Source of the DNA: Bradyrhizobium lablabi
GTDB taxonomy: Bacteria > Pseudomonadota > Alphaproteobacteria > Rhizobiales > Xanthobacteraceae
Direction of reading: 5' to 3'
Length of the DNA stretch: 64,000 nt
Assembly: GCF_900141755.1 (NCBI RefSeq)
Contig: NZ_LT670844.1
Span: forward strand, 806,001-870,000
Below, piece after piece: positions 32,756 through 41,861 of the stretch. Position 1 is the first letter of the stretch. Each line of letters starts with the position of its first letter. Below the pieces are notes generated by a model. It was not told the origin of the DNA. It saw only the letters and a list, made by a program, of their open reading frames with translations, and did no database searches. A program made the translations under genes and the position numbers.

Positions 32756-34162
32756 ATGACGGATTCCGAACTACGTGCCGACATCCACAGCATCGAGCCC
32801 ATTCCTGATGCCGACCGGGACTCGACCGGGCTGCAGCAGATGTGGATTTGGGCAGGAGCCAACATCGCCCCGGTCAACTGGGCGCTCGGCGCGCTCGGTA
32901 TCATTCTCAAGCTTGGCTTGTGGGAGACCATCGCGGTCATCGTCGTGGGCAACCTTGTCGGCTGCGCGATCTTTGCCGCCTTCACGGTGATGGGCCACAA
33001 GACCGGCGTCAATCAGATGGTGCTGAGCCGCTCGGCGTTCGGACGCCGCGGAGCCTATCTGCCGAGCCTATTGATGTTCCTGATGACGCTCGGCTGGATC
33101 GGGGTGAATACCTACTTCCCGGTCAAGATCGCGATGGCCATTCTCGCCCAGTTTGGCGTCCCCGACAATTTGGTGACGACCTTCATCGTCATCACCGTCA
33201 TCATGGTGCTGCAGGTCGGGATCGGCATCTACGGCTTCTACGCGATCCGCACCTTCGAGAAGTACACTGTGCCGGTGACCGTGGCCATCATGGTGCTGAT
33301 GAGCGTCCTCGCCTGGAGCCGGCCGGGGGTGGTCAATTGGAACCTCACCAGCACCCTTCCGCCCGGCGCTCATCTGGCGATGCTGACGCTATTGATGTCT
33401 GCGATCGGGGTCGGCTGGGGAATTTCCTGGGTGACGTGGGCGTCGGACTATTCGCGCTTCGTGCCCCGCAACGTCTCTTCCAAATCCGTCTTCTGGTATA
33501 GCTATATCGGAATGTTCGTGCCGACGGTGTGGCTCGCCATCCTCGGCGCGACCATCGCCAGCGTCACGCTCGATACCGACCCGGCCAAGATGGTCAGCGC
33601 CGTGTTCGGCGGCCTATCGAGCATCCTTGTGCTGCTATTGGTGCTGCACGGCCCGATCGCGACCAATATCCTGAACGTGTATTCGGCGACGCTGGCGGCG
33701 CTTAGCATGGGCGTCCGCCTGTCGCGGACCGCGCTGGCGCTGATCGTAGGTATCGCCGGCTATCTCGTCACGATCTACTTCATCTTCGCGCCTTCGTTCG
33801 CCAAGGCATTCGACAACTGGATGATCAGCCTGTTGCTGTGGATGAGTCCTTGGGCAGGCGTCGTGATGGCCGACTTCTTCATCAAGCGGCAGGGCCAGAT
33901 CGATGTCGCCGAACTCTACCGGTCGCCGGAAACAAGCGCCTATGGCGATATCAATTGGGGCGGCATCATCGCGTTTTTGGCAGGCCTCGTCGCCGGCTGG
34001 GCGTTTCAGGACGGCCTCGTTCCGGCGCTCCAGGGTCCGCTCTCCGGGCTTTTGGGCGGGGCGGACCTCAGCTGGTTGTTCGGGATCGTCGTCGCCGGCG
34101 CCGTGTATCTGGCTCTCAGCCGGCGCGCTGTCAGCGCGCCCTCGATTGTCACAACAGGTTGA
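32756..34162 (+). CDS. NCS1 family nucleobase/cation permease (CodB/PurP-like)
   Basis: 468 aa with about 12 hydrophobic helices. The start LQQMWIWAGANIAPVNWALG, then LSRSAFGRRGAYLPSLLM and WVTWASDYSRFVP, are hallmark NCS1 substrate-site regions (cytosine, purines, allantoin, hydantoin). It lies 69 bp after the molybdenum hydroxylase, in the same direction, so it likely imports the heterocycle that the hydroxylase and amidohydrolase act on. Ends 31 bp from a convergent gene. Confidence 0.92.
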   Translation: MTDSELRADIHSIEPIPDADRDSTGLQQMWIWAGANIAPVNWALGALGIILKLGLWETIAVIVVGNLVGCAIFAAFTVMGHKTGVNQMVLSRSAFGRRGAYLPSLLMFLMTLGWIGVNTYFPVKIAMAILAQFGVPDNLVTTFIVITVIMVLQVGIGIYGFYAIRTFEKYTVPVTVAIMVLMSVLAWSRPGVVNWNLTSTLPPGAHLAMLTLLMSAIGVGWGISWVTWASDYSRFVPRNVSSKSVFWYSYIGMFVPTVWLAILGATIASVTLDTDPAKMVSAVFGGLSSILVLLLVLHGPIATNILNVYSATLAALSMGVRLSRTALALIVGIAGYLVTIYFIFAPSFAKAFDNWMISLLLWMSPWAGVVMADFFIKRQGQIDVAELYRSPETSAYGDINWGGIIAFLAGLVAGWAFQDGLVPALQGPLSGLLGGADLSWLFGIVVAGAVYLALSRRAVSAPSIVTTG

Positions 34163-34193
34163 GTGACGCGCGCTGGAATGAATCGCAGCCTAT

Positions 34194-35219
34194 TCAGGCG
34201 ATCTGCTGCCTGGGTTGCTCTTCCTCGTTGTGACTGTGGAGCAAGTCGAGCAGGCGCTTGCGCATGATCATTCCCGGCCGGTCCGAGGGCATGTGCTTTT
34301 CGATCTTGCGGCCCATGTCCACGATGGCATCGGGATCGGTGGATTCCAGCATATCGCGATCTTCGGCGATGATTGCGGCGTCCCAATCGATCAATTCCTG
34401 CGTGGAGCAGTCGGCCTCGGTATCGTTGCGAAAGAGAATCTGAACGACCTGAATCTGGCCGTCGGACACCGGCGTCGCGCAATTGAAAATGATATGCCGG
34501 ATGCCTGACGGATACTCCATGTCGAGCCGCCGGCAGAACGGCATGAACCATTTGTTGCGCTGATGTCTCTTCGTCGTGGGATCGGTCGTTCCGGTGATCC
34601 TGGCGGCGTTGGGCGGGTTCCTGATGGTGATGATTGTTTCAGCATCGAATCCGTAATCGGTTTCGACGATTTCGTATTTTTCGGGCTTTGGTTGATTGAT
34701 GTCGCCAAACGTCCCTTTGTGCACGAAGGCAAAATGGGCGTTGTCGAAGGAATTTTCCATCAACCGAAGCGCGGCCGTATTCCACTTGTCGTAGAATTGG
34801 TGGATGCGGCGGTAACCGGCGGTGCGGTCTTCGGGAATGTCGGGAATGTCGCTTAAGGGTTCATCGAGCGCGACCCAGACGTAACCATAACGGGTCTGGG
34901 CGTGAAACGAGCGCGCCTTGGCCTCGGGTATCGGCTGCTCGAATGGAAATTGCGGAATCATGACGAGCTTGCCGTCGCGGTCATATTCCCAGCCGTGATA
35001 GCCGCAAACGATGTTGCCGTCTTTGCACCAGCCCTTCGACAGCTTGGCGGTGCGATGGCAGCAGCGATCTTCCAGCGCCGCAGGCTCGCCCTTCCCGTCA
35101 AGGAACAGCACGATCGGTTCACCGAGCAGCGTGAACGGCCGCGGGCCGTCTTTGAGGTGATCGACCGGCATCACCGCGTACCAGAAGCGGCGAAGCACGG
35201 GTTGCTTTGTATTCAGCAT
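34194..35219 (-). CDS. Rieske non-heme iron oxygenase, alpha subunit (VanA/NdmA-like)
   Basis: 341 aa. Rieske ligands Cys53-X-His55 and Cys72-X2-His75 (CGYHGW). The mononuclear iron site sits in ENSFDNAHFAFVH with Asp159, His162 and His167. The size and one-component layout resemble O- and N-demethylases (vanillate, methylxanthine) more than ring dioxygenases with beta subunits. It needs a reductase and ferredoxin not encoded next to it; the orphan Rieske ferredoxin at 18957-19307 is a possible donor. Last gene of the leftward operon with a deaminase and an importer. Confidence 0.9.
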   Translation of the reverse strand: MLNTKQPVLRRFWYAVMPVDHLKDGPRPFTLLGEPIVLFLDGKGEPAALEDRCCHRTAKLSKGWCKDGNIVCGYHGWEYDRDGKLVMIPQFPFEQPIPEAKARSFHAQTRYGYVWVALDEPLSDIPDIPEDRTAGYRRIHQFYDKWNTAALRLMENSFDNAHFAFVHKGTFGDINQPKPEKYEIVETDYGFDAETIITIRNPPNAARITGTTDPTTKRHQRNKWFMPFCRRLDMEYPSGIRHIIFNCATPVSDGQIQVVQILFRNDTEADCSTQELIDWDAAIIAEDRDMLESTDPDAIVDMGRKIEKHMPSDRPGMIMRKRLLDLLHSHNEEEQPRQQIA

Positions 35220-35236
35220 GATGTTCTCTCCGGTGT

Positions 35237-36598
35237 CTAAGCAGCCAGCTGCGCGACGACGCGAGCCGCGTCGGATCTCAGTCTTTCAATGTCCAGGCCG
35301 GGTATGGCGTTATTTTCCACGACGATCCGTCCGCCGATCAGCAAATAGCGGACGCTGGCCGAGCCCGCGCAAGTCACCGGCGCAATCAAGGGATCGTGCA
35401 TGCCGAAATGCCGCGGCTGATTCAGATTGAAGATGGCGATGTCGGCCTGTTGCCCCGGCGCCAGTGTGCCGATCTGCGGCAGTCCCAGCACGCGCGCGCC
35501 TCCCGCGGTCGCCCAGTGCACGACGTCCTCAGCCGTCACAGCATCGGCGCCTTTGACAGCCCGATGGGTATGCCAGCAGCTGTGCATTTCGCTGATCATG
35601 TCGGCGGCCTCGTTCGATGCCGCGCCATCCACGCCAAGCGACACCGCGCCGCCGAGGCGCGCCATCGCGTCCGCAGGAGCGACACCAGAGCCGAGGCGGC
35701 AATTGGACTGCGGGCAGTGCGCCATGCCGGTTCCGGTGCTTGCTAGAATTTGCACTTCGTTGGAATCGAGATGGACGAGATGCGCGAACCACACATCCGG
35801 TCCAAGCCAATCATGCTCGGCGAGCCATTCGACCGGCCGCTTGCCGTGCACCGACAGGCAAAAATCGACATACTCGGAGGATTCCGACAAATGGCTGTGC
35901 AATCGCAGCTTCATCCTTCGCGCCGCTGCGATCGCTTCCTTCAGTTCGCCCGGATCGATCGACCAGGTCGGCGTCGTCGGCGCCAGCACAACCTGGGAAA
36001 GGCTGCCCGGCGAGGTATCGTGAAAGCGCTGGGCGCAAGCTTCGACGGATTTGAGCATGTGGTCGAGCTTCTCGATGGGCATCGGAACGAACTCGTCGGT
36101 GTCGAAGTGACGCCCCTTGGTGGCGCCGCCGCGACAGAACACCAAGCGCATGCCTAGGCTGCGGGCGACTTCGAAAATCACCTGCGCGGGATCAAACCTG
36201 AAACTGTCGCTGAAAAGGTAGTGGTGATCGGCGACCGTCGTCGTGCCCGACAGCAGCATTTCCGAGAGCGCAATCCGGGCAGCAACCGCCAGCGCCTCCT
36301 CGTCGATCTTCGACCAAAACGTATAGGGCACCGAGCGCAGCCAGCCGGCGAGCGGCAGGTTGATGCCGGAGCGCACGCCCTTCATCACGCTCTGGAACAG
36401 ATGATGATGGGTCGATATCAGGCCGGGATAGACCACGCAGCCGCTGGCATCGAGCCGGCGCTCCCCCGGCTGCGCCTGCAGCGCGCCGATTTCGACGATG
36501 ACGCCATCGCGAATGCGGATCGCACCGCTGGTCCGCATCGCCGCGCCGGGAAGTCCAGTGAAAATCCCGGTCGCATTCTCGATCAGCATGGCGGTCAC
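35237..36598 (-). CDS. Amidohydrolase of the deaminase/chlorohydrolase branch (TrzN/8-oxoguanine deaminase-like)
   Basis: 453 aa mononuclear-metal hydrolase that removes ring amino or halide groups in relatives. Metal ligands: His64/His66 in ISTHHHLFQ, the histidine of RLHSHLSES, VWFAHLVHLD, and the Asp of LGVDGAASNEA. The start is GTG at 36598 overlapping the permease stop, with GGGAG 7 nt upstream; ATG three codons later is an alternative. Paralogous to the proteins at 53378 and 58560. In an operon with an NMT1-type importer and a Rieske oxygenase. Confidence 0.88.
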   Translation of the reverse strand: MTAMLIENATGIFTGLPGAAMRTSGAIRIRDGVIVEIGALQAQPGERRLDASGCVVYPGLISTHHHLFQSVMKGVRSGINLPLAGWLRSVPYTFWSKIDEEALAVAARIALSEMLLSGTTTVADHHYLFSDSFRFDPAQVIFEVARSLGMRLVFCRGGATKGRHFDTDEFVPMPIEKLDHMLKSVEACAQRFHDTSPGSLSQVVLAPTTPTWSIDPGELKEAIAAARRMKLRLHSHLSESSEYVDFCLSVHGKRPVEWLAEHDWLGPDVWFAHLVHLDSNEVQILASTGTGMAHCPQSNCRLGSGVAPADAMARLGGAVSLGVDGAASNEAADMISEMHSCWHTHRAVKGADAVTAEDVVHWATAGGARVLGLPQIGTLAPGQQADIAIFNLNQPRHFGMHDPLIAPVTCAGSASVRYLLIGGRIVVENNAIPGLDIERLRSDAARVVAQLAA

Positions 36599-37395
36599 GT
36601 CTCCACTCCCATTTCGCTTTCGTGCCAGTTCGATAATGCGAGTTTTGACAGAAAGACCATTGCTCCGAACAACCCTACCCCGGTCAAGGTGATCAGAAAA
36701 AGCGCGGCGAACATGCGGGGAATGTCGAGCGTGAAGCCTGCGTCCAAGATCTCATAGGCCAGGCCCGATGAGCGGCCGCCAGTGCCGGCAACGAACTCGG
36801 CTACGACCGCACCGATCAGCGCAAGCCCGCTCGAAATTCGCAATCCCCCAAAGAAATACGGCAACGCTCCGGGGATCTTGAGTTTTACGAGCGTCTTGAG
36901 ACGACCCGCGCGATTCATGCGGAAGTAATTGGCAAGGCCCGGATCGACGCTTCGCAGTCCGAGCGTGGTATTCGAGATGATCGGAAACAGCGCCACCAGC
37001 GTCGCGCAGATCGTCAGCGAAAGCTGGGTATTCTTGACGAGAATGATGATCAGCGGGGCGATGGCGACGACGGGCGTGACCTGCAGCAGCACGGCATAAG
37101 GAAACAAGCTCACTTCGATCGCGCGGCTCTGCACGAACATGAATGCGATCAGCGTGCCCAGAACAACCGCCGCCGCGAACGCCTGTAACGTCACCCGCAA
37201 GGTTACCATCAGCGCCCGCAGCAATGACGGGCCGTTCTTGATGAGGCTGAGATAGATGTCGCTTGGCTTCGGAAACAAATAGACGGGGATCGACGCCAGC
37301 CGGCAGCCGACTTCCCACATCGCGATCAAAATGACGCCGACGGCAAGAGGCGCCGCGATCCGGACAAAGGTCTCCGACTGCAGCAGCGGCTTCAC
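36595..37395 (-). CDS. ABC importer permease, SsuC/ThiX type
   Basis: 266 aa, about six helices, with LAVGVILIAMWEVGCRLA as the first. The EAA loop near RMNRAGRLKTLVKLKIPGAL is of the NitT/TauT/thiamine-precursor kind. Overlaps the ATPase gene by 4 bp and the deaminase gene by 4 bp. Imports the ligand delivered by the binding protein at 38255-39250. Confidence 0.92.
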   Translation of the reverse strand: MKPLLQSETFVRIAAPLAVGVILIAMWEVGCRLASIPVYLFPKPSDIYLSLIKNGPSLLRALMVTLRVTLQAFAAAVVLGTLIAFMFVQSRAIEVSLFPYAVLLQVTPVVAIAPLIIILVKNTQLSLTICATLVALFPIISNTTLGLRSVDPGLANYFRMNRAGRLKTLVKLKIPGALPYFFGGLRISSGLALIGAVVAEFVAGTGGRSSGLAYEILDAGFTLDIPRMFAALFLITLTGVGLFGAMVFLSKLALSNWHESEMGVET

Positions 37396-38246
37396 AGCAC
37401 ACCTCTCGATGCCTGGGGAAGCGATGCTTCGGCAAGCCAGGTCGAGAGTTCACGGCAGTAAGCGGCGAACTTGGCGCTGCCGCGAAATTCCTCATCGCGC
37501 GGCTGCGGCGCGTCGATCGTCATGGTTCTGAAGATACGCCCGGGGTTTGCGGCCATGACGATGATCCGGGTCGACAGGAATACTGCCTCATAAATCGAGT
37601 GGGTGACGAACACGGTGGTCAGTTTGCGTTCCCACCATAGCCGGACCAGATCGGCGTCAAGCTTGTTCCGGGTGAATTCATCAAGCGCCCCGAACGGTTC
37701 GTCCATCAACAACAGATTGGGGTTCGTGACAAGCGCGCGGGCGATCGAGACCCGCATTTTCATGCCGCCGGATAATTGACGCGGGAAATGCCGCGTGAAT
37801 TTGGACAGACCGACGCGCTCGATCGCCTCAGCCACGATCGACGCCGCTTTTTCCTTTGCAACGTTGGCAAGTTCAAGTGGCAGCCGCACATTGGCATCGA
37901 CCCGGGCCCACGGCATCAAGGTGGGCTCCTGGAACACGAAGGCGAAGCGCCGCCCGTCCTGGCCGACCTGTCCGAAATCGCCGCGCCACCACAACAGCCG
38001 GCCGTCCGACGGCTCGATCAGATTGGCGATCAGTTTGAGAAGCGTGCTCTTGCCGCAGCCGGATGGCCCGATCAACGTCAGGAATTCGCCGTCGGCGATG
38101 GAGAGATCGATCGGCGCCAATCCGCGCGTGCCGTTGGTGAAAACTTTCTCGGCCGAAAGGATTTCAACCGCCGGTGGCTGATCGCCACCGGCCGTCATTC
38201 GGTCCGTGCTTTCGTTGATCGGCTCGCCCGGCACAATGGCGTTCAT
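37392..38246 (-). CDS. ABC importer ATPase, SsuB/ThiZ type
   Basis: 284 aa. Walker A GPSGCGKST, signature LSGGMKMRVSIARAL, Walker B LLLMDEPFGALDEF and switch VTHSIYEAV. About 40 residues precede the ABC core. ATG at 38246 has AGGAT upstream; the longer frame to 38312 overlaps the binding-protein gene and is not supported. Confidence 0.92.
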   Translation of the reverse strand: MNAIVPGEPINESTDRMTAGGDQPPAVEILSAEKVFTNGTRGLAPIDLSIADGEFLTLIGPSGCGKSTLLKLIANLIEPSDGRLLWWRGDFGQVGQDGRRFAFVFQEPTLMPWARVDANVRLPLELANVAKEKAASIVAEAIERVGLSKFTRHFPRQLSGGMKMRVSIARALVTNPNLLLMDEPFGALDEFTRNKLDADLVRLWWERKLTTVFVTHSIYEAVFLSTRIIVMAANPGRIFRTMTIDAPQPRDEEFRGSAKFAAYCRELSTWLAEASLPQASRGVL

Positions 38247-38254
38247 GGCGGATC

Positions 38255-39250
38255 CTATTGCACGCCGACTTTGAGATCCTTGACGAAACGCGCATCGAGA
38301 CCCTTCTGCCAATCCGTCTTTGGATCGAGCAGCCCACCCTCAACCAGGAAGTCATAGATCTTCTTGTAGCGGTCGACGGTGATGATCCCGATGCCCAAAG
38401 TCGCTGCATCGCCGCCATCGATGGCTTTGTTCTCTTTGAGTTTCTCGATCGCGAAGTCGATCTGACCGTCGGTCATCTTGGGATTGTCGGCCTTGATCAA
38501 CGCGTTTCCTGGAGCCGGATTCTTGATGTAGTCGCGCCAGCCCTCGAGCGAGGCCTTCACAAAGCGGGCGACCACATCGGGTTTCTCGGCGATCATCTTT
38601 TCGGTCGTGACAATCGTCGAGCCATAAGGCGGATAGCCCCCATCAGCCAACAGAAAAAATTTCACTTTCTCGTTCTGCTGCTGCGCCTGGTACGGCTCGG
38701 ACGAGGGATAGGCCTGCTGCGCGACATTCTTGTCGGCGAAGAACGGCTGCAGGTTGAAGGTATAGGGCCGTACCTGGTCATCGGTAAAACCATATTTGGT
38801 GCGCAGCCAGGGCCAGAAGGTCGCGTGGGAGGTGCTCGCGATCAGGATCGGCTTGCCCTTCAGCGCCGCGATATCGGTGACGTCATCATGGGTCATCAAT
38901 CCCTGCAGGTCGAACTGGAATGATGAGGCGACCGTCACCAGCGGCAAATTCTGCTCACGCCCTTTCAGCACCTGAATGTCATAGCCCATCATGAAATCGG
39001 TCTCGCCGGCCAGCAACAGCTGAGTGCCATTGACCTGCGGACCGCCCATTTTGATGGTCACGTCGAGACCAGCCTTGTCATAAAGTCCGGTCGCCTTGGC
39101 CTGATAGAAACCGCCGTGCTCGGCCTGGGCGAACCAGCTGGTGAGAAAGGTCACCTTGTCAGCGGCAAGTGCCGGCGCAAGCTGGCCGACCATCATGCCA
39201 GTTCCGATAAGAGCGCACGCGATCATTCGCGGCAGAAACTTCATTGCCAT
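38255..39250 (-). CDS. Periplasmic binding protein, NMT1/ThiY-like
   Basis: 331 aa secreted receptor. Signal peptide from MAMKFLPRMIACALIGTG to about ALAADK. The mature start VTFLTSWFAQAEHGGFYQAKATGLY is the typical NMT1 wording of pyrimidine/thiamine-precursor and purine-like ligand receptors (HGGFYQA). ATG at 39250 follows GAGG; the frame extends upstream to 39373 over the regulatory dyad, which is rejected. First gene of the leftward importer/deaminase/oxygenase operon. Confidence 0.92.
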   Translation of the reverse strand: MAMKFLPRMIACALIGTGMMVGQLAPALAADKVTFLTSWFAQAEHGGFYQAKATGLYDKAGLDVTIKMGGPQVNGTQLLLAGETDFMMGYDIQVLKGREQNLPLVTVASSFQFDLQGLMTHDDVTDIAALKGKPILIASTSHATFWPWLRTKYGFTDDQVRPYTFNLQPFFADKNVAQQAYPSSEPYQAQQQNEKVKFFLLADGGYPPYGSTIVTTEKMIAEKPDVVARFVKASLEGWRDYIKNPAPGNALIKADNPKMTDGQIDFAIEKLKENKAIDGGDAATLGIGIITVDRYKKIYDFLVEGGLLDPKTDWQKGLDARFVKDLKVGVQ

Positions 39251-39355
39251 CTCGGCTACCTCGTTTCGGGCCAGCGCTTCGCCGGCCATCCGTGTTCCCA
39301 GGGCCAAAGCATGACGGGCCAACCCGTCACCTGAAAGCATTTTAATTCGAGCCAT

Positions 39356-39376
39356 CCGTTGCCTTTTCGGCAACGG
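39356..39376. promoter_or_regulatory. LysR-type dyad between importer operon and Rid gene
   Basis: Inverted repeat CCGTTGCC-TTTTC-GGCAACGG in a divergent spacer. The 17-bp core GTTGCCTTTTCGGCAAC recurs, with one change, upstream of the LysR gene at 44060-44076. It matches the T-N11-A form of LysR boxes. Lies 106 bp upstream of the importer start and 113 bp upstream of the Rid start. Confidence 0.62.
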
Positions 39377-39488
39377 TGACTTCGGTTCGGCGCGAAACGG
39401 ATGTGCAAAAAAAGTGCCGTCGCTGCCGCGAGCGTGCCGGGTCCGTAAAATGACGATGACGAGATCGGCAAAGTCGACTTAAAGTCGG

Positions 39489-39920
39489 ATGGAACCGTTT
39501 CGGTTTTCATCCATGAGGCATACCGCTTTGCGCGCGCTTACTCCTGCATCAATTAGAGCCCCCTTTGCGCGCTACAGCCACGGGATCGCGGTGCCCGCGG
39601 GGCACCGGCTGGTATTCACCTCGGGTCAGCTCGGCATCCGCGCCGACCAAGCCATTCCACCAGATTGCGAAGCGCAGGCTGACCTCTGTTTTGCGAATAT
39701 CGCGGCCATTCTCGCCGAAGACGGCATGACGCTAGCCAATATAGTTCGCCTTAACGCCTATGTGACGGATCGCGAGCATGTGCAGGGCTATATGCGCTGC
39801 CGCGACCGGCACTTTCAGGAGACACCGCCGGCTTCGACCCTGATGATCGTGACAGGTTTTACAAGGCCGGAATTCCTGGTGGAAATCGAGGCCGTGGCGG
39901 CCGCGCCCGAGCACGACTAG
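39489..39920 (+). CDS. Rid family protein lacking the RidA arginine
   Basis: 143 aa (or 135 if ATG at 39513 is used; neither has a strong ribosome site). Fold motifs HRLVFTSGQLGI, IAAILAEDGMTLANIVRLNAYV and the closing FLVEIEAVAA are present. Where RidA has PAR (the Arg that binds the imino acid carboxylate) this protein has PASTLM, so classical 2-aminoacrylate deaminase activity is unlikely; it belongs to a Rid subgroup often tied to catabolic operons. Divergent from the importer operon, with the LysR-type dyad between; overlaps the next convergent gene by 4 bp. Confidence 0.85.
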   Translation: MEPFRFSSMRHTALRALTPASIRAPFARYSHGIAVPAGHRLVFTSGQLGIRADQAIPPDCEAQADLCFANIAAILAEDGMTLANIVRLNAYVTDREHVQGYMRCRDRHFQETPPASTLMIVTGFTRPEFLVEIEAVAAAPEHD

Positions 39921-40501
39921 AAGCGCTCCATCTCCCGTCGCACGCTTGCCAAGAAGCCCAGCCGCTTCGCTTTCGACGCGGTGTTCATGTGGTAGAGCGC
40001 GAGATAGCGCACTTTGGCCTTGGAACCGGTGAACCAGGGTAAATAGCGCTTGATGATTTTGCGCGGCGGATCGGCAATGGCGATCGCTTGCCAGCGCGGG
40101 CGGCCGTAAGTCGAGATTCCGGTGATGCGTTCGATGTGAAGCAACATCGGCTTGGCCTGCGCCGGATCGGAAAGGTCCAGCGCAATCCCTGGGCCGAACA
40201 TGCGGTCGAACCAGCCCTTCAACATGGCAGGCGGCCCGAACGACCAGGTCGGAAATTGAACGACCAGCGCGTTCGCGGCCATCAACCGGTCGACATAGGC
40301 CTGATTGTTGGCGCGATTGCGCGCGGGATCATGATAGTCGCGGCGCCGCTGCGCTGACAGTACGGGGTCAAAACCCTCGGCATAGAGGTCAAGCAGGTCG
40401 ATCGTATGTCCCGCTTTTGTCAATCCGGCCAGCGCCTCTTTCCGAATGGCGGCATGAAAGCTGTCGTCGAGCGGATGGCAATACACATAAAGCACGCGCA
40501 T
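39917..40501 (-). CDS. Flavodoxin-fold NAD(P)H dehydrogenase (quinone reductase/KefF-MdaB family)
   Basis: 194 aa, FMN- or FAD-binding. Start RVLYVYCHPLDDSFHAAI, the FPTWSFGPPAMLKGWFDRMFGPG motif and GISTYGRPRW are standard for the Flavodoxin_2 family. Reduces quinones or supplies reduced flavin. ATG at 40501 is 4 bp after the stop of the FAD oxidoreductase gene, so it is last in the leftward creatininase operon. Confidence 0.87.
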   Translation of the reverse strand: MRVLYVYCHPLDDSFHAAIRKEALAGLTKAGHTIDLLDLYAEGFDPVLSAQRRRDYHDPARNRANNQAYVDRLMAANALVVQFPTWSFGPPAMLKGWFDRMFGPGIALDLSDPAQAKPMLLHIERITGISTYGRPRWQAIAIADPPRKIIKRYLPWFTGSKAKVRYLALYHMNTASKAKRLGFLASVRREMERF

Positions 40502-40505
40502 TCGC

Positions 40506-41861
40506 TTAAGGTCTCGTGCTCGTAAAACTGCGCATCTTGCCGGGATTGAGCAAGCCGTACGGATCGACCTCGTGCTTGAAACCTAGTTGATCGGCTTCGA
40601 TGCGCTTGTAGCGGCTACCGTCCTCGACGGTGAAGACGTGCGGGTTCGCGATATAGACCCCTCTCTCCTCGTGCAGCCGGATGATCTCGTTCAATCTGTC
40701 CGCATCCCTGTAGCGCACCACCGGCAATCCGCTACAAGTGACGCGGCCGTTGAAGCGGATGAATTCGAGATGCTGCAGCACTTCGTCTGGAAACAAATCC
40801 CGCATCTCCGCCACCTTCTCCAGCAGGCGGTCGTGCGGATAGAGGCATTGCAGGTAGGTGACGGAGCGGTCGGATTTAAGCACCTGCAGGGTCGTATGGT
40901 TCCAGGTGTATTCGTAGAGCGGAACCTGGCCGGGGCTATCGTCGGTCGGCGTCTCCAGCGTGATCGTACCGCGCCCACCTAGCAGCGACTTGAAGCTTTC
41001 GAGCGAGGGCTCCGCAATCATCGCGATCAGGATGCTTTTGTCATCCGGACAATACGGCTTCAGCGCGCCGAAATACGAAGGCAGCGGCGAGGTAATCGGC
41101 GCAAGCACTTTCTTGACAATGCCGTCGGCAAGCGCCGCTTCGTAGCCGAACGCGGTGGCTTCCATAAAGTCGTCGAACACGACCACGACGTCGATCCACT
41201 TCCACGCCGGCGCCAGAGGCATTTCGAGCGCGGTGATGATCCCGGTTGTGCCGTAGGTGCGGTTGATCTTTTGCGCGGCGTCGCCGCGCAATTCGATGAT
41301 GCGCGGCTCCTCCTCAACCGTGACGACGCGCGCGGCAAGGATGTTACCCGGCTCCCGCAGACCGCCATAATTCACCGAGCCGATGCCACCGGACCCGCCG
41401 GCGACAAAGCCGCCGATGGTGGCGGTCCGCTTGGTGGAGGGATGCATCCGCAACTCCCAGCCGGAGGATTGCAGCTCGGTGTCGATCGCGTTCATCTTCG
41501 CGCCGACGCCGACGCGCATGATGCCGGGCTTGGTCCATTCGATGGTCGCGAGCGCCATGACGTCTAGCAGCACGCCGCCCTCTAGCGGCACCGCCTGGCC
41601 GTAATTGCCGGTGCCGCCGGCCCGCACCGTCAGCGGCACGCGATGGCGCGCGCAGGCTGCCGCCACGCGCACCACATCCGCCTCGTCGCGCGGCGCGACG
41701 ATCAAATCGGCGGACTTGCCGTCGAGCTGTTCGTTCAAAATTGGACTGTACCAGAAGAAATCACGCGAGCGTCGTCGCACGATCTTTGCGTCGGTGACGG
41801 TCGGAATATCGCCGAGATCGGCGATAAGCGAAGCGAGCGTGCTGGATGAAAGAGCGTTCAT
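40506..41861 (-). CDS. FAD-binding oxidoreductase (GlcD/VAO-type)
   Basis: 451 aa. The PCMH FAD domain is visible: VPLTVRAGGTGNYGQAVPLEGG, HPSTKRTATIGGFVAGGSGGIGSVNYGG and the RGDAAQKINRTYGTTGIIT region; a C-terminal substrate domain follows. Relatives oxidise hydroxyacids, sugars or amines to ketones/imines, often giving H2O2. No histidine or cysteine flavinylation site is obvious. Overlaps the cysteine-hydrolase gene by 4 bp. An oxidase or dehydrogenase step on a product of the hydrolases is inferred. Confidence 0.88.
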   Translation of the reverse strand: MNALSSSTLASLIADLGDIPTVTDAKIVRRRSRDFFWYSPILNEQLDGKSADLIVAPRDEADVVRVAAACARHRVPLTVRAGGTGNYGQAVPLEGGVLLDVMALATIEWTKPGIMRVGVGAKMNAIDTELQSSGWELRMHPSTKRTATIGGFVAGGSGGIGSVNYGGLREPGNILAARVVTVEEEPRIIELRGDAAQKINRTYGTTGIITALEMPLAPAWKWIDVVVVFDDFMEATAFGYEAALADGIVKKVLAPITSPLPSYFGALKPYCPDDKSILIAMIAEPSLESFKSLLGGRGTITLETPTDDSPGQVPLYEYTWNHTTLQVLKSDRSVTYLQCLYPHDRLLEKVAEMRDLFPDEVLQHLEFIRFNGRVTCSGLPVVRYRDADRLNEIIRLHEERGVYIANPHVFTVEDGSRYKRIEADQLGFKHEVDPYGLLNPGKMRSFTSTRP

